Source: Piscicola geometra (Eukaryota; Annelida; Clitellata; Hirudinida; Piscicolidae). Taken from it: a DNA stretch of 64,000 nucleotides. The notes beneath the pieces were generated by a model, which did not search any database, was not told the DNA's origin, and saw only the letters and a program-made list of their open reading frames with translations. Location of the stretch: the NCBI GenBank assembly GCA_943735955.1, contig OX030964.1:7017497-7081496 (forward strand), in the 5' to 3' direction. Numbering within the stretch: the first letter of the stretch is position 1; every line of letters starts with the position of its first letter. Of the stretch, positions 13,675-24,152 are shown piece after piece. The translations under genes and the position numbers were made by a program.

Positions 13675-16600
13675 GATCCATCCTTTAAATCCCACAGAGC
13701 CATGTCAATACAGAGAAAGAAACGCAAGAAATTTCTTAAAAAGAAAAACCACCTTCTTTCAACAAGAACCTCCAATACTACTACTACTACTGCTGCTGCA
13801 ACTACTACTACTACTACTACTACTACTGCTAATACTACTGCTGCAACCACTACTACTTCTACTATTACTACTACCACTACTACTACTGCTACTACTACTG
13901 CTACTACTACTGCTGCAACCACTACTACTACTACTACTACTACTATTACTACTTCTTTTACGGCTAATACAAAAATAAATAACACGGCTAGAATTGTCAA
14001 TATCGACAGACATGTCGACAAAGCTAATGATAATTATGATAATCGTGGTAAAGTTAGTGGCAGAAATAAAAACACAAATGAAGCTGGTAACAATTTCGCA
14101 AATGACGCTAATAACGAACGCAATGAAGAGATTGGAAACACTCATGATGGAAGAAAAAATATTAATAGTGGTATGAAGGACAAAAGAGAGAAAGAGAGGG
14201 TTGGAGTGGTGGTTATTGGTGATTTCAACGATAGTGACGTTGGTGTGAAGAAGATTGGAGCCGATGGGGAAGGCGTGAACGATGACGAGAATGTATTTTC
14301 TGAGGAAAGCAATACTTATGAAAATACCAAAGATTTAAACAGTGATAATGAAAGTAATTGCAACAAAAAGAAAGGCAGTCTCGATGAAAAAGAGTTTAAA
14401 CATAATGCATTTCACGCTGCATCGAGCCTAATAGAGTCGGAGCGTTCTTTCAAATCTGCGGTCTTCGATTCAATTCCTCAAAGCAGCGCTGAGAATTCGA
14501 AATCCATACAATTAAACTGCCTAACTTCGATTGCAGAGAAAAAAGACGTTCAAGCAAACAACTCTGATAGTGAAGATTCGAAACTCAAAAATAGGAAAAC
14601 TAAAATATTCAATTTAGAGAAGGCTGGTGAAAGCTCGATTAACAAACCAGAAGCGAAAAGTTCGATTGGAAGCGAGGACGGAAGATTCAAGCGTTCCAAA
14701 CTGCAAAACACGGATCCGGTGTTTGGAGAGCGCAAGGGCAGTACCTTCAGGTGGAGGTCTGAGTCGAAGAGCGGAGCGGGAGAGAGCGGGGCACGTGGCG
14801 GGTGTGGGAGGATGGAGAAGAAGAAAAGTACCGGGTGTGCTTCTAATCTGGAGAAGGACAGGACGACGGTGATGCTGGTGGTGGTGGTGCTTTCGTTCGT
14901 GATCGTGGAGTTCCCGCAGGGTCTCTTGGCTCTGATGAGTGCGGTGGATCGAGAGGTGTTCAACAAGGTGGGTTGGATGGTTGAGTGGAAGGGTGAAGGG
15001 AGGGATGGTAGATCGGAGTTGGTATGGAGGGTGGAACTAAGATGTATGAATGTTGAAAATAGGCTTTCAATCGAAACATTTGGCCGTGCCTAATATGAAT
15101 GCAGATGAGATAATTAAATTAAATGAAATATCACACTGATAAAAAACTGCGTTTTGAAAAATACAAGTTAAGAAAAGTATTTTTCTTTTCCAAAAAAAAC
15201 TTTCATGGTCTTGAAAACTAAAATTCAATTTAGATTGTTAAATTGTTGATATATTTGTCTATTTGAATATTATAAAAATATTTGTAAATAAAATATTTAT
15301 CCAACAAAAGGAAAAAATTGTACAAATAAATTTCAGGTTTTTAAACCTCTTTTACAATTAATGATCTCATCTTGCTAACAAATTTCTCTTTAGACAAATC
15401 TCTTCAGACTTGACATTTTTAGAATTACATCTGTCATAATCATTCTTCTCAACAACTAGGTTTATAGCTTTAAAACATATTTTCTGTTAGATTTAAAGAA
15501 TTAAATTTTACGACATATTTTGAACGTTAATATTTTATGGAAACAACTTTTAATTAATGGTCCATTTACTTAAATTTATTTTATGAGAGCAGTTTTTATA
15601 TTATTTATTTCGTTGTTTCTTTGATTAATTAGTTGTGATTTCCAAATTTGTTTTTGCATTTCATTTCAAAACTTGAAAGACTCTAAAAATTTGCATTTTC
15701 TTCTGATATATTATCTTTGAAACTGCAAAAAAGTCAATATATTATTGCGTATATTTTTTTCCTTTGAAACATTTCTTTGAATAATAACTGAAGAAAAATA
15801 TTTAAAAAGGCGTTTTCCACTTTTTATGTTTCTATCCATTAGTTATTAATTATTATTTCTAAAAGAATCTTTTAAATATAAAATACTTAGAGCTTTAGCT
15901 GATATTATAATTTTCTTGATGAGTATCTGTCATTGTCTACGTTTCTCGGTAGTAAGTACCGATCAGTCTGAGAGCTAAAAGAGAAAAAGGACAAAATACT
16001 TAATGTTGTTAATCGTTATTAAATGTATTTTGACACATATTTGAACAATAAAAAGTACATTTAAAAATACTAATACAACCATTGTTATTTTCCATGAGGT
16101 CACTAGATAAATTTGGCTTTTGAACTTTTACTTCCACCTTTTCATGTCTTTTCCCTTGGGTTGCACTCAGTACGTACCAATGCTATGACGTAGAAATGCC
16201 ATGCTCCCGAGAGGAAAATAATTTTAAAAAAACTATGATTTCAAAAAACGCAACTTTACGGATAAAATGTGCGCTAACAGTACCCAAATCAAACTTTCAG
16301 TTTTTTCACAGATTTATTCCTTTATAAACAACCTAGAATTCCACGCCTTTTTCATTTTGTGAAATCATATATTTTGCCAAAGATAATTTTAATCGATTGT
16401 TATTTTGAGCCCTTATTTTATGGTCAATAAAATAAAAATGTATCGCAATTTCGTTTAGCATACCAATTGTTCAGACAATATACTTGATTTGCGAGTTTAT
16501 AATGTTGCAAATAAGACGAGACAAAAAAGTTTTTCTCTAAGTTTAAAAAAATAATTTTTGCTTTATATAACATTTTTTGGCTAATACTATTTATATAAAT

Positions 16601-18548
16601 TTTTATAATCAATTTATATATTCATTGAAAAAGATTGACTTTTGTACTCTCCGATTCAACTTTCTTTTTACCACGGAGTTGCTTCTGTCCAAAAGCAGCT
16701 TTCATTTCTTAATCTATCTTCACTTTCATAATTTTTCTAATTTTTATTGTTATCTTTAAATATAAATCAAATTTTTTATGTTATTTCTAATTAGTTTTTT
16801 TTAGCAGAAAAACTTTAAATGGTTTTCACATAAATTTGGTTTTGTTATTATTTTTTTACCCGAATATTTTTGTTTTTTCGGTCAATTATTATATACAAGA
16901 ATGCTCAAAGCAAGCTTTATGGTGCAATATAACTCGCAAACATTATTTTAGTTACAGATATCTTGATTCTTTTGTTTTGAATTAGCTAAAGCATAGTTTA
17001 TATTCTTAATATTGGACCTTAATTAATTCTATGTATGAATTTATTGAAAGATAAAAAATTCAATAAACTTTTATATTAACTTCTAGCTCGTAAAACAGAT
17101 AATAAAAGCTAGAATTTTTAGAACATTTATATAACAATTAAGTTAGAATTTTGTCACGAATTTGCACTAAATTTCTAAGCAACTAGGAAAAGAAGAAAAA
17201 AACAAAGTAATTTATAAATACAATTTAAAATCTTTAATTTTTTTTAAAGTTTAAAACAAAAATGTTTAAACTAATTATTTTGACATCTGAATTTCTGCTC
17301 TTTTTTTCTCATAGTCGTTTTTTAAATACAATTTTGCATTGAAATTCCATTTTTACATGTTTTCAAATTTACACTAAAAGTTTTTGTTTAGAGCTTTGAG
17401 AATTAAATTATCAGTTTCACAAACTTTTTCTACAGAATTTTTTCTTCTTCTTGCATGTTCACTGAACATTGTTCAGAAAAAAAATGCATTCAGATTTTTT
17501 TCATTTAGATATTCTCAGCTTAATTTGTTTTTCTATATTATTTTTCAAAACTTAAAAAATATATTTAAAAACCAAAATCTTTGAAAACTTTCCAGCTTTG
17601 GCTCTATTGGCTCCTCAAATACACTATCAAAGTTTAATCTCCTACAATACCACCTCAATGTTATCTCAAACAAAATTTCATTTCTATGACAATTCATTCG
17701 AACTAGTTTTATTTCACAGCGCAGCAGATTCTTCTATAACTTTAACCAGCCCCCAGACTGCCTTTTTAATTAAATCTCAGCGACCTTCATCTTTATAGCT
17801 GAACTTAATCATTCTTGTAGGTTTTATTAACTGTATTTTACCTTTAACATTTATTAGAATATTTTTATGATTATTATTATTTCATATACTTATTTCAAAT
17901 ATTAATTACTGTATAATAAACAATGTCACTTTTTCCACAACTTTAAGCCACTTTTAAGAATCTCTTTTAAAAACAACTTATTTGAAAACTATCCATTGAG
18001 CTTTAAGTTATGGTTTTTAACTTTAAACTTTTGAAAAAAACATTTCAAAGCTCCAAATACGAATCTATGAACTACCAGTCAGTGCGGTGGAATAAACCAT
18101 TCTACAATTCTCAAAAATAATTTATTAGATTAATTAAAAACTATTTGAACACATACTTTTTTTATAAATTTAACTTTTTCAAATATTTTTTAAACATCGA
18201 ATAAAATATTATAATGTAATATAAATTACCTCTATAACCCACGATATATATTTTTTTCCATCATTCTTCCCCTTCCCCCCCAAACCTCTATGAACACGCC
18301 TTTCTTTCACTCGAAACCTATCATGAACTTCATAACATTACTTATAAAAGTTCTAACAGATTTAAATTGTTGAACGTCATTTGACACAAACACCTGCGCA
18401 GTACTACGTTCCTCTGGGCGACTTCATGGACCTGATGGTGCTGATCAACAGTGCAGTCAACTTCGTGCTCTACTGCTCCATGAGTGCCAAGTTCAGAACC
18501 ACCTTCCAGCAAATCTTCCTGCACCGCATCATCGCTCTCTTCCGTTGA
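6915..18548 (+). CDS. Neuropeptide GPCR copy A (myosuppressin/FMRFamide receptor type)
   Basis: Seven coding exons: 6915-7362, 9320-9410, 11274-11413, 12306-12358, 12829-12911, 13698-14967, 18402-18548. All introns are GT-AG and all phases match, giving 743 aa. It is a plasma-membrane class A receptor. The N-terminus has several NxT/S sequons. TM1 is near residues 80-101, TM2 112-134, TM3 151-178 (ending LFRY in place of DRY, the codon for R being split by intron 2), TM4 200-222, TM5 246-271, TM6 661-687 and TM7 702-725. TM6 EFPQGLLAL and TM7 [13 protein letters not shown] are typical of the Drosophila DmsR / nematode DMSR group, so a short amidated neuropeptide ligand and G-protein signalling are inferred. 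Two features are odd. The third intracellular loop is about 388 residues, much of it poly-Thr and acidic. No Cys is visible at the start of TM3, where most class A receptors have one. The start ATG is the first in frame after a likely UTR acceptor at 6877. Confidence 0.85.
7363..9319 (+). other. GPCR A intron 1, with a conserved island
   Basis: Mostly AT-rich. About 8441-8567 is clearly alignable with the reverse complement of 31513-31657 in copy B, and weaker similarity continues towards 9250. Read antisense, both copies of the island carry the peptide [10 protein letters not shown] and, shortly after it, the splice-donor-like GTAAGT. See findings. Confidence 0.6.
9426..9600 (+). repeat. (GGA)n microsatellite just after GPCR A intron 2 donor
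   Basis: About 175 bp of GGA triplets with occasional GAA start about 15 nt inside intron 2. Copy B has a shorter tract of the same repeat at the same place (about 30640-30690, read as TCC on +), so it predates the duplication. Poly-Glu, poly-Gly and poly-Leu ORFs over it are repeat artefacts. Confidence 0.9.
10653..11078. other. Conserved island in GPCR A intron 2
   Basis: A GC-richer block inside an AT-rich intron. Positions 10653-11025 align well with the reverse complement of about 29125-29515 in copy B. It contains a perfect 7-bp stem with an AAG loop (10862-10878) and a 9-bp inverted repeat (CTTGACGAC at 11040-11048, GTCGTCAAG at 11070-11078). On the strand opposite the GPCR, an ORF ends in the same ~35-residue tail in both copies ([20 protein letters not shown], then a few residues and a stop). 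It could be a regulatory element, an antisense exon or an old transposon fragment. Confidence 0.55.
11414..12305 (+). other. GPCR A intron 3
   Basis: AT-rich, with short internal repetition of TTTTGAATTTTGATTTAGA-like units around 11760-11850. I see no gene. The matching intron in copy B (28660-28812) is much shorter, about 150 bp. Confidence 0.5.
12727..12826 (+). repeat. (CAT/CAC)n tract at the 3' end of GPCR A intron 4
   Basis: CAT, then CAC, triplets run into the splice acceptor at 12828 in place of an ordinary T-rich polypyrimidine tract. Copy B has the same arrangement (GATGAT/GTGGTG on + at 27905-28040, which reads CAT/CAC on the gene strand). Confidence 0.85.
13364..13682 (+). repeat. 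(ATCC)n microsatellite at the 3' end of GPCR A intron 5
   Basis: About 320 bp of ATCC with CATT and TGCA variants, directly before the acceptor CCCACAG at 13691-13697. It can be read through as an ORF (Ile-His-Pro-Ser) fused to exon 6, but the matched splice phases and copy B show that it is intron. Confidence 0.9.
13698..14967 (+). CDS. GPCR A exon 6: giant third intracellular loop plus TM6
   Basis: This exon contributes residues 272-695. It starts with a basic stretch ([12 protein letters not shown]), followed by a poly-Thr/Ala tract encoded by ACT/GCT triplets (about 13770-13945), an Asn/Asp/Lys-rich segment, a Ser/Lys-rich segment and then TM6. The last ~500 nt (from about 14460) are almost identical to copy B. 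The first ~760 nt are poorly alignable, and copy B lacks the poly-Thr run. Confidence 0.85.
14968..18401 (+). other. GPCR A intron 6
   Basis: The largest intron of this copy, about 3.4 kb and very AT-rich. Small islands match the reverse complement of copy B intron 6: GAGGTCACTAGATAA near 16096, a segment with GCTCCC and AGAGGAAAATAA near 16200, and GCCCCCAGACTGCC near 17750. I recognise no other gene. ORFs at 16.4-17.8 kb lack coding character. Confidence 0.5.
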
Positions 18549-18616
18549 TTGATTGAGGGGTGGAGAGAAGGATGATGGGGTGGAGAGAAGGATGATGCTG
18601 AATGGAAATGGGTTTA

Positions 18617-18622
18617 AATAAA
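18617..18622 (+). terminator. Candidate polyadenylation signal, GPCR A
   Basis: The first AATAAA hexamer, about 70 nt after the GPCR A stop codon. The first ~25 nt after the stop still match copy B, after which the two diverge. Confidence 0.5.
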
Positions 18623-21600
18623 TTGTAAAAAAATAATTTGAACTTTTTTAAACGTAGGCTGAACTAAAATGTTTAGCGATATAAATACATTATTTTTATT
18701 TAAATTTTGTGTAACATTGAATTCGTGAAGTAACAATAAATTACAGTCCATAATACAGTCTCCTTGAATCATTCACCAAGTTTAAGCTCTCATGTGCTCT
18801 CGCATGACGGGATATTAATGAAAAATAACGTCAAAATAGGTATTAAAAAATATTTTTATTTATATAAAAAATATTTCTCATTTTAAACTTGAGTTTTTTT
18901 ACATTTTATTGTTCAAACAATTTCACTAAATGAACATTTTATTTTTATAAAAATTACTTATTTTTCTGAATATATTTTTAAACTTTTTGTAATCTAAAAT
19001 TTATAATAGGTTTTTTTATCACATTCCAATTATAGCTGAAAAGACTAAGAAACTTGAATCGAAAAAGATTTATTGAAAACCAAATTACTTTTCAGATCAA
19101 AGTAACTTTTTTTAACCTATTTATGCATTTTTAAATTAAATAAAAAGTAAATATTTGTTTATATGTTTCTAAACTTCGTTTTAAAATTTTCATCACTCCC
19201 TTCACCATCTTAATCATTCTAAAACCACGGACACGCCTCCTTAAGCCATTTAATCATTCACCATTACCACTACCATTCCCTTAGTCTCGTCACTAAAACA
19301 ACACTAACTATCACTTTCCTCCTCACCACTCGCTTTTTAATATTTTAAACAAAATATTCTTTTTAAACATCACCAGTATCGAGAATCGCTTTTGAAAAGT
19401 AAACTTTTGCAGTAATCTCGACTGAATTAAATTTTTACAATGCATCATCAGTTTAAAATGTTCAATAGAAATCAGATAATACGATCACATTCAAACTATT
19501 ATTATGGGAAAATACCGAATTTTTTAAATCAAAATTTAAAAGTAAAAATTATTGTAGAAAAATATTTTTTATAGAAAGTATAAATTCACACTCTTGTTTC
19601 TGAAGAATATATTTGTTGAGATTTAATTTGGTCAATTGATTGATAGGCTTTTGCATAAGTCTTTTTAGACATATTGCTCTGTAGACCTTAAAGATTTCTC
19701 GACTAATATTTTTTGTATTTGTAAACTTTCATTTTTAATATTCAAACACAAATAAATGAAGAAACTGTTTAATATTTTTTCGATAATAAAACCCCATTCT
19801 CTTGTCCTTGTTAGAAATATTTTTGCATTCTCTCTAAACTTGGCTATGTTTTCCAATTTATATCTCATGCAGTCTCAAAATGCTTAAGAGTTTGTTAAAA
19901 GAACTGAATAGACTACTGTTTTGTGATGTCAATAGACGATAAATGCTGTGGAACAACAAAGACAAATTTCTACGAACTAGAGTTCTCTATATAAGACAAG
20001 CTAACCTCCGTGAACCCGCAATGCAAAGCGAGTCTCCAATCAGAACTTTCCACTCACTAATCGTAATTCCCAAAGCACCGAAGCCATCCGCATGATGCTC
20101 GCTGACCTCACACTCCACTAAACCATAAAACAAGACGCAAATAAGAAAAGGCGCTGTTAACTCGTCCAATTTGTTCTTCATCACTCTGCCCCCAAAGATT
20201 GTGCAAGCAAACTGGTTTCTCAAAAAAAGTTTTAGCGTGAAAGTTTTTCATTCACTGAGAATTTTTTTAATGTGTTGATAAAAGAACAATAAATATAAGA
20301 TTAAAATCATCATTATCATCTTCATCGTCAAACTGGTTTTTTCCCGCAGGCGTAAATTATTTTTCTCTAAAAAATTTCAATTAAATCTATAAAAACAATT
20401 ATTTAAAATTTTTTAACAATTAAACATTTAATTTTTTTTGGATTTTGATGTCTCCATTGAAATCTGGAGCAGGGCGGTATGCAAACTATTAGACAGCATC
20501 TTCAAGAAGAAAGATTTTGAGACTAAAAAAATAATTTATATTTTTGACCTCACTCACATGCTTTCTTTATCTTTATTATTATCCTTCACAATAAACAGTG
20601 TAAAAATAGGTCGTCAACACAGATGCTTTACAGAAACCAAAATTTAATTTTTACAAATATTTTTTGTTTTTTGTTTTTTTATCTCATCATTCTGGCGTTT
20701 AACAAAGTGTCTTTTCAAAACATCTATGGCTTTTTTATTTTCATATTTTTCCCTATTCTTCTCTTTTTTGTTTTTTCATCAATCCTTTTTTCTTGAAATT
20801 TTTGTTCTCAAAAAGATTAGCCACACATAACGGAGGTTTGAAATGGAAAAGGATCATAAAATTAATATACTTAGGGAATAAAAATACGATTTTTAGTCCT
20901 TTATAACTAATTTCCGGCTTATTAAGTTTTTTTCTAACGTTCATTTTGAATTGAATTTTAGTTTACTTCGATTTAATTTTTTCCTATTTAAATAAATAAA
21001 AAAGTTTATATATTGAAAATAATTTTTTATTAAAATAAGTTAAATTAAATACCAGTTGTCCTCCTTTTGGAAAAAATAAGATTGCTAATATTTCTATCTA
21101 AAAATAGGAAAAAAATGAATAAGAAATTAAGAAATTACAGATAATCTGATCAATAAAAGTCACCTTCAAAGTATATAAATCTGAAAGGGATAAAAACTCT
21201 TCGCAATGAACGAATAGCCGAGTAGTACAGCCATAGGTCATGAATACGATTCTCACACCACCTAGTAATCTAAAATTCTTGGGACAAAATGAAAGCAAAC
21301 CAAATTATAGGTCTCTATGAGAAGAAATGACGAGGATATTTGCACTCTTTCCTCTACGACCTGTCTGGTTATGGGAAATAAACTGACAGAATGCTCACCC
21401 GATCTTTTAAAGCAATTTTAAAAGCAAGGAGATGCGACGTGGTCAAATATTCATGCTAAAGCGAATCCTTAAGCACCCGATTAAACCCGATTATGTAGTG
21501 AGATGCACGGTGAAATGTAATTATTTTCAGAATGTATAGACTATATATAATTTAGTGTAATAGGCGCAGATAAGTGAATTTTTCTTGAAATAATTTTTTT

Positions 21601-24092
21601 TCAAATACGATTTTATTTATATTATAGAAAAGTGATTGAAAATAAATGTTACATTTTGTGAAACAAATAAAAATTATTTATTATTCTTTTTTAAAATAAC
21701 CGTTAATATCTTTTTACTTACATTGAAAATTTTTTACCTAGACATTAGCTGATTGCCTTTTCACTTTACCACCTTCCCCCCGCCAACAAATCAGAATGAA
21801 TTACGCATTCGAGTCATGCATGAAATTTCAAAAATTATGTTTTTTTAAATTTACAAGCTGGAAGTTGCAAGAAGCAAATATTTTTCATTTTAATTAGAAA
21901 AAAGTATTGCATGATAAAATATATCAAATATGTATAATTGATATATATATCATATGTATATTATATACATTGTATATATAGCTCAGTTCAAGTGTAATTA
22001 AACCAGTCTCGGATTTTTAGTTTATTATTTAAAAAAAGATTTAAATAATTTTATTTGTGTGATTAGAATGTTCAATTAATCAGTCCAACACCGACATCGA
22101 TTTAGCCTTGAAAACGCATAAAAGCAAATTAAAAATGTTTTTGCAATGTTTTACTTAGCCTGAAAAACCAAGATTAGTGAGTCAATCAATAAATGCCTAA
22201 ATAGGTTTTCAATTCAAAGAAAATGTCTGATCTGTGTTTTGGAAATGATTAAGCGGTTTTTTTGGATTTTTGCAACAAAGATCATCAAAGCCTTTTTCTA
22301 TTGAAGTAGTTAGAAATTGCTTAAAATATTTGAATAACTTTTTTTTAAATAAATAATAATAATAAAACTAATTTTACAAAATGTCAAATAAATTCACATA
22401 CCTCTTTCCAAATAAATCTTTTTTAGAAGATATTTCTTTCATCTAACTTTGCTTGGTAAAAAAATATAAAAAAACTATTTGACTTCTTATAAGAGCAGTT
22501 TTTCTCTATGAATTTGTAAAAATAATTCATTAAATTTTAGATTATAAAAGTGCAACTTTTTATTCATATTTAAACTCTTTGATATAAAAATTTTTTTTTA
22601 TACAATATCAGGCATTTTAAAATTTTTATTTCTATTCTATTCTATTTTTTCAATAAAACTTGAGTAGAGTAGAGGGATAAGGCCTATATCACATGAAGTA
22701 ATTAAATTCTCGTAAACGTTCAAATCTTCAACAATTTTGGAAAACTTCATGATAAAATAAAATAATTGTACCCTTTAATATGAAAAAAGAGAATTCAAAA
22801 TCTATTATTTTAAATTTAAAGTTTCCCTAAAAAGCCATTCAATTTCATAGATCGACTGACTTCAAAGATAACGGTGGATTACTGATCTTTTTAACGCATA
22901 TTAAAAGTATATCATCTTATAATATATATAAAAATTTCTCCACAAATAAGGATTAACTGTATTAGATTTCGTATAAACTTCTTTTTCTTCAAAACGTCTC
23001 ATGTCAATGCTTGCAAATAGTTGTCTTCACAAATCTTTGAGAAGCGTTGATTTTATAATCTTTTGCAAGAAACGAGCTTACTTGCTAAGTTCTGGTGACT
23101 TGGATATTAGCAGTGGTCAGATCAATTTCTTCACTTTTTTTAAATCAGAAAGTTTAAGAACCACGTCTTAAAATATACTTTTTTAATTCTCTAATTTATG
23201 GAAACTGAAATTAGATTTTAAAGTCTTTTAATCATTCCACTATTTTGTTAACTTCATGAAGCTCTTATTTGCTTTATGGCATTTGCGCTATCAGTGAAAT
23301 GTTTTAAAGAATTAAAAATAATTTCTTATCGCATTAGTCGCTTCGTTTAAACGTGCCTCCAACACGATCCAACCGATTAGTTGAAAATCTATTCTTTCCT
23401 TCAAAATTTCAGAAAAGTTTCCATAACTTTTAAACTTTTATTTTTTTTCAAACGGAAGTTTTAGAGATAAAATTTTTTTATTCATATTTTAAATTTTATT
23501 CATGACTGAAGAACAAAGAGCACCTTTCTTATTACCATAAAATACCAATATACTCATATATTTTTAATTATTTTTTTTCGAATTCTCGAAAATATAATTA
23601 ATTTTTCGCCTAATTTAAAAAATCTAAATTGATCAATATTGAAGTTTTTTGCTCATTGTTTTTCCTATTTTTAGTAAATTGAAATAATTCATAATCTTAT
23701 TGGAATTTAGTTACAAATATATTTGTTCGCCATACTACCATAAAAGCCAAAAACATTATGAGTTTTTAAAAATTCTGGTGTTTCACAGTTTATCAGTCTC
23801 AATTCTTTCGATTATCTTTTCAGCGCAGAAAACCTTTTTAAAGGGTCTCTCAACCTTTCTTTCAGATTGATTTAGCCTTTTAATACTTTTTTATCTGTCT
23901 ATCTTCAAGCTACTTATTTTATTTTTAAATCATTCTTTTTTTAATCCTAATTTTCATCTCAGATTGAAAGAGTAAATACTATAGTTTTTTTAAATTCAAC
24001 ATTTTGATTTAAAATTCTTAATATAAAAATGTAAAAAAAAAATTCTTTTTTATTTCAACTCTTTGAAACAAATGTAACTTGTTTTTTTACAA
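18623..24092. other. Spacer between the two convergent GPCR genes
   Basis: About 5.5 kb of AT-rich DNA at the centre of the inverted duplication. Exceptions are a GC-richer ORF at 19987-20223, a degenerate tRNA-like stretch near 21215-21260 and an ATAT-rich tract near 21930-21980. I recognise no other feature. Confidence 0.5.
19987..20223 (-). other. GC-richer 78-codon ORF, possible orphan exon or pseudogene
   Basis: An open frame on the - strand whose base composition is clearly less AT-rich than its surroundings. The peptide is mixed in composition, with a hydrophobic LICVLFYGLVE segment, and is not low-complexity. I do not recognise a family and see no partner exons. TATATAAG at 19990-19997 on + overlaps its end. 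It may be a gene fragment, a transposon remnant or chance. Confidence 0.25.
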
Positions 24093-24098
24093 TTTATT
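24093..24098 (-). terminator. Candidate polyadenylation signal, GPCR B
   Basis: TTTATT on +, which reads AATAAA on the gene strand, about 55 nt past the stop codon at 24153-24155. Confidence 0.5.
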
Positions 24099-24152
24099 TA
24101 AACACTTTTCAAAATTCATTTCATTCACTCTTTCCTTCCACCCCTCAATCAA

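Noticed and set aside
13300..13697. Ile-His-Pro-Ser extension fused upstream of GPCR exon 6 as one long ORF
   Set aside because: The ATCC repeat is intronic. Acceptor CCCACAG and phase match exon 5, and copy B shows the same structure with a different repeat length.
14627..14872. 81-codon alternative-frame ORF in exon 6, present in both copies
   Set aside because: Overlapping shadow of the near-identical TM6-proximal exon; no independent evidence.
21207..21262. tRNA or tRNA-derived SINE head (box A-like TAGCCGAGTAGT, weak box B-like GAATACGATTC)
   Set aside because: I cannot fold a cloverleaf from it and box B is poor; at most a very old SINE remnant.
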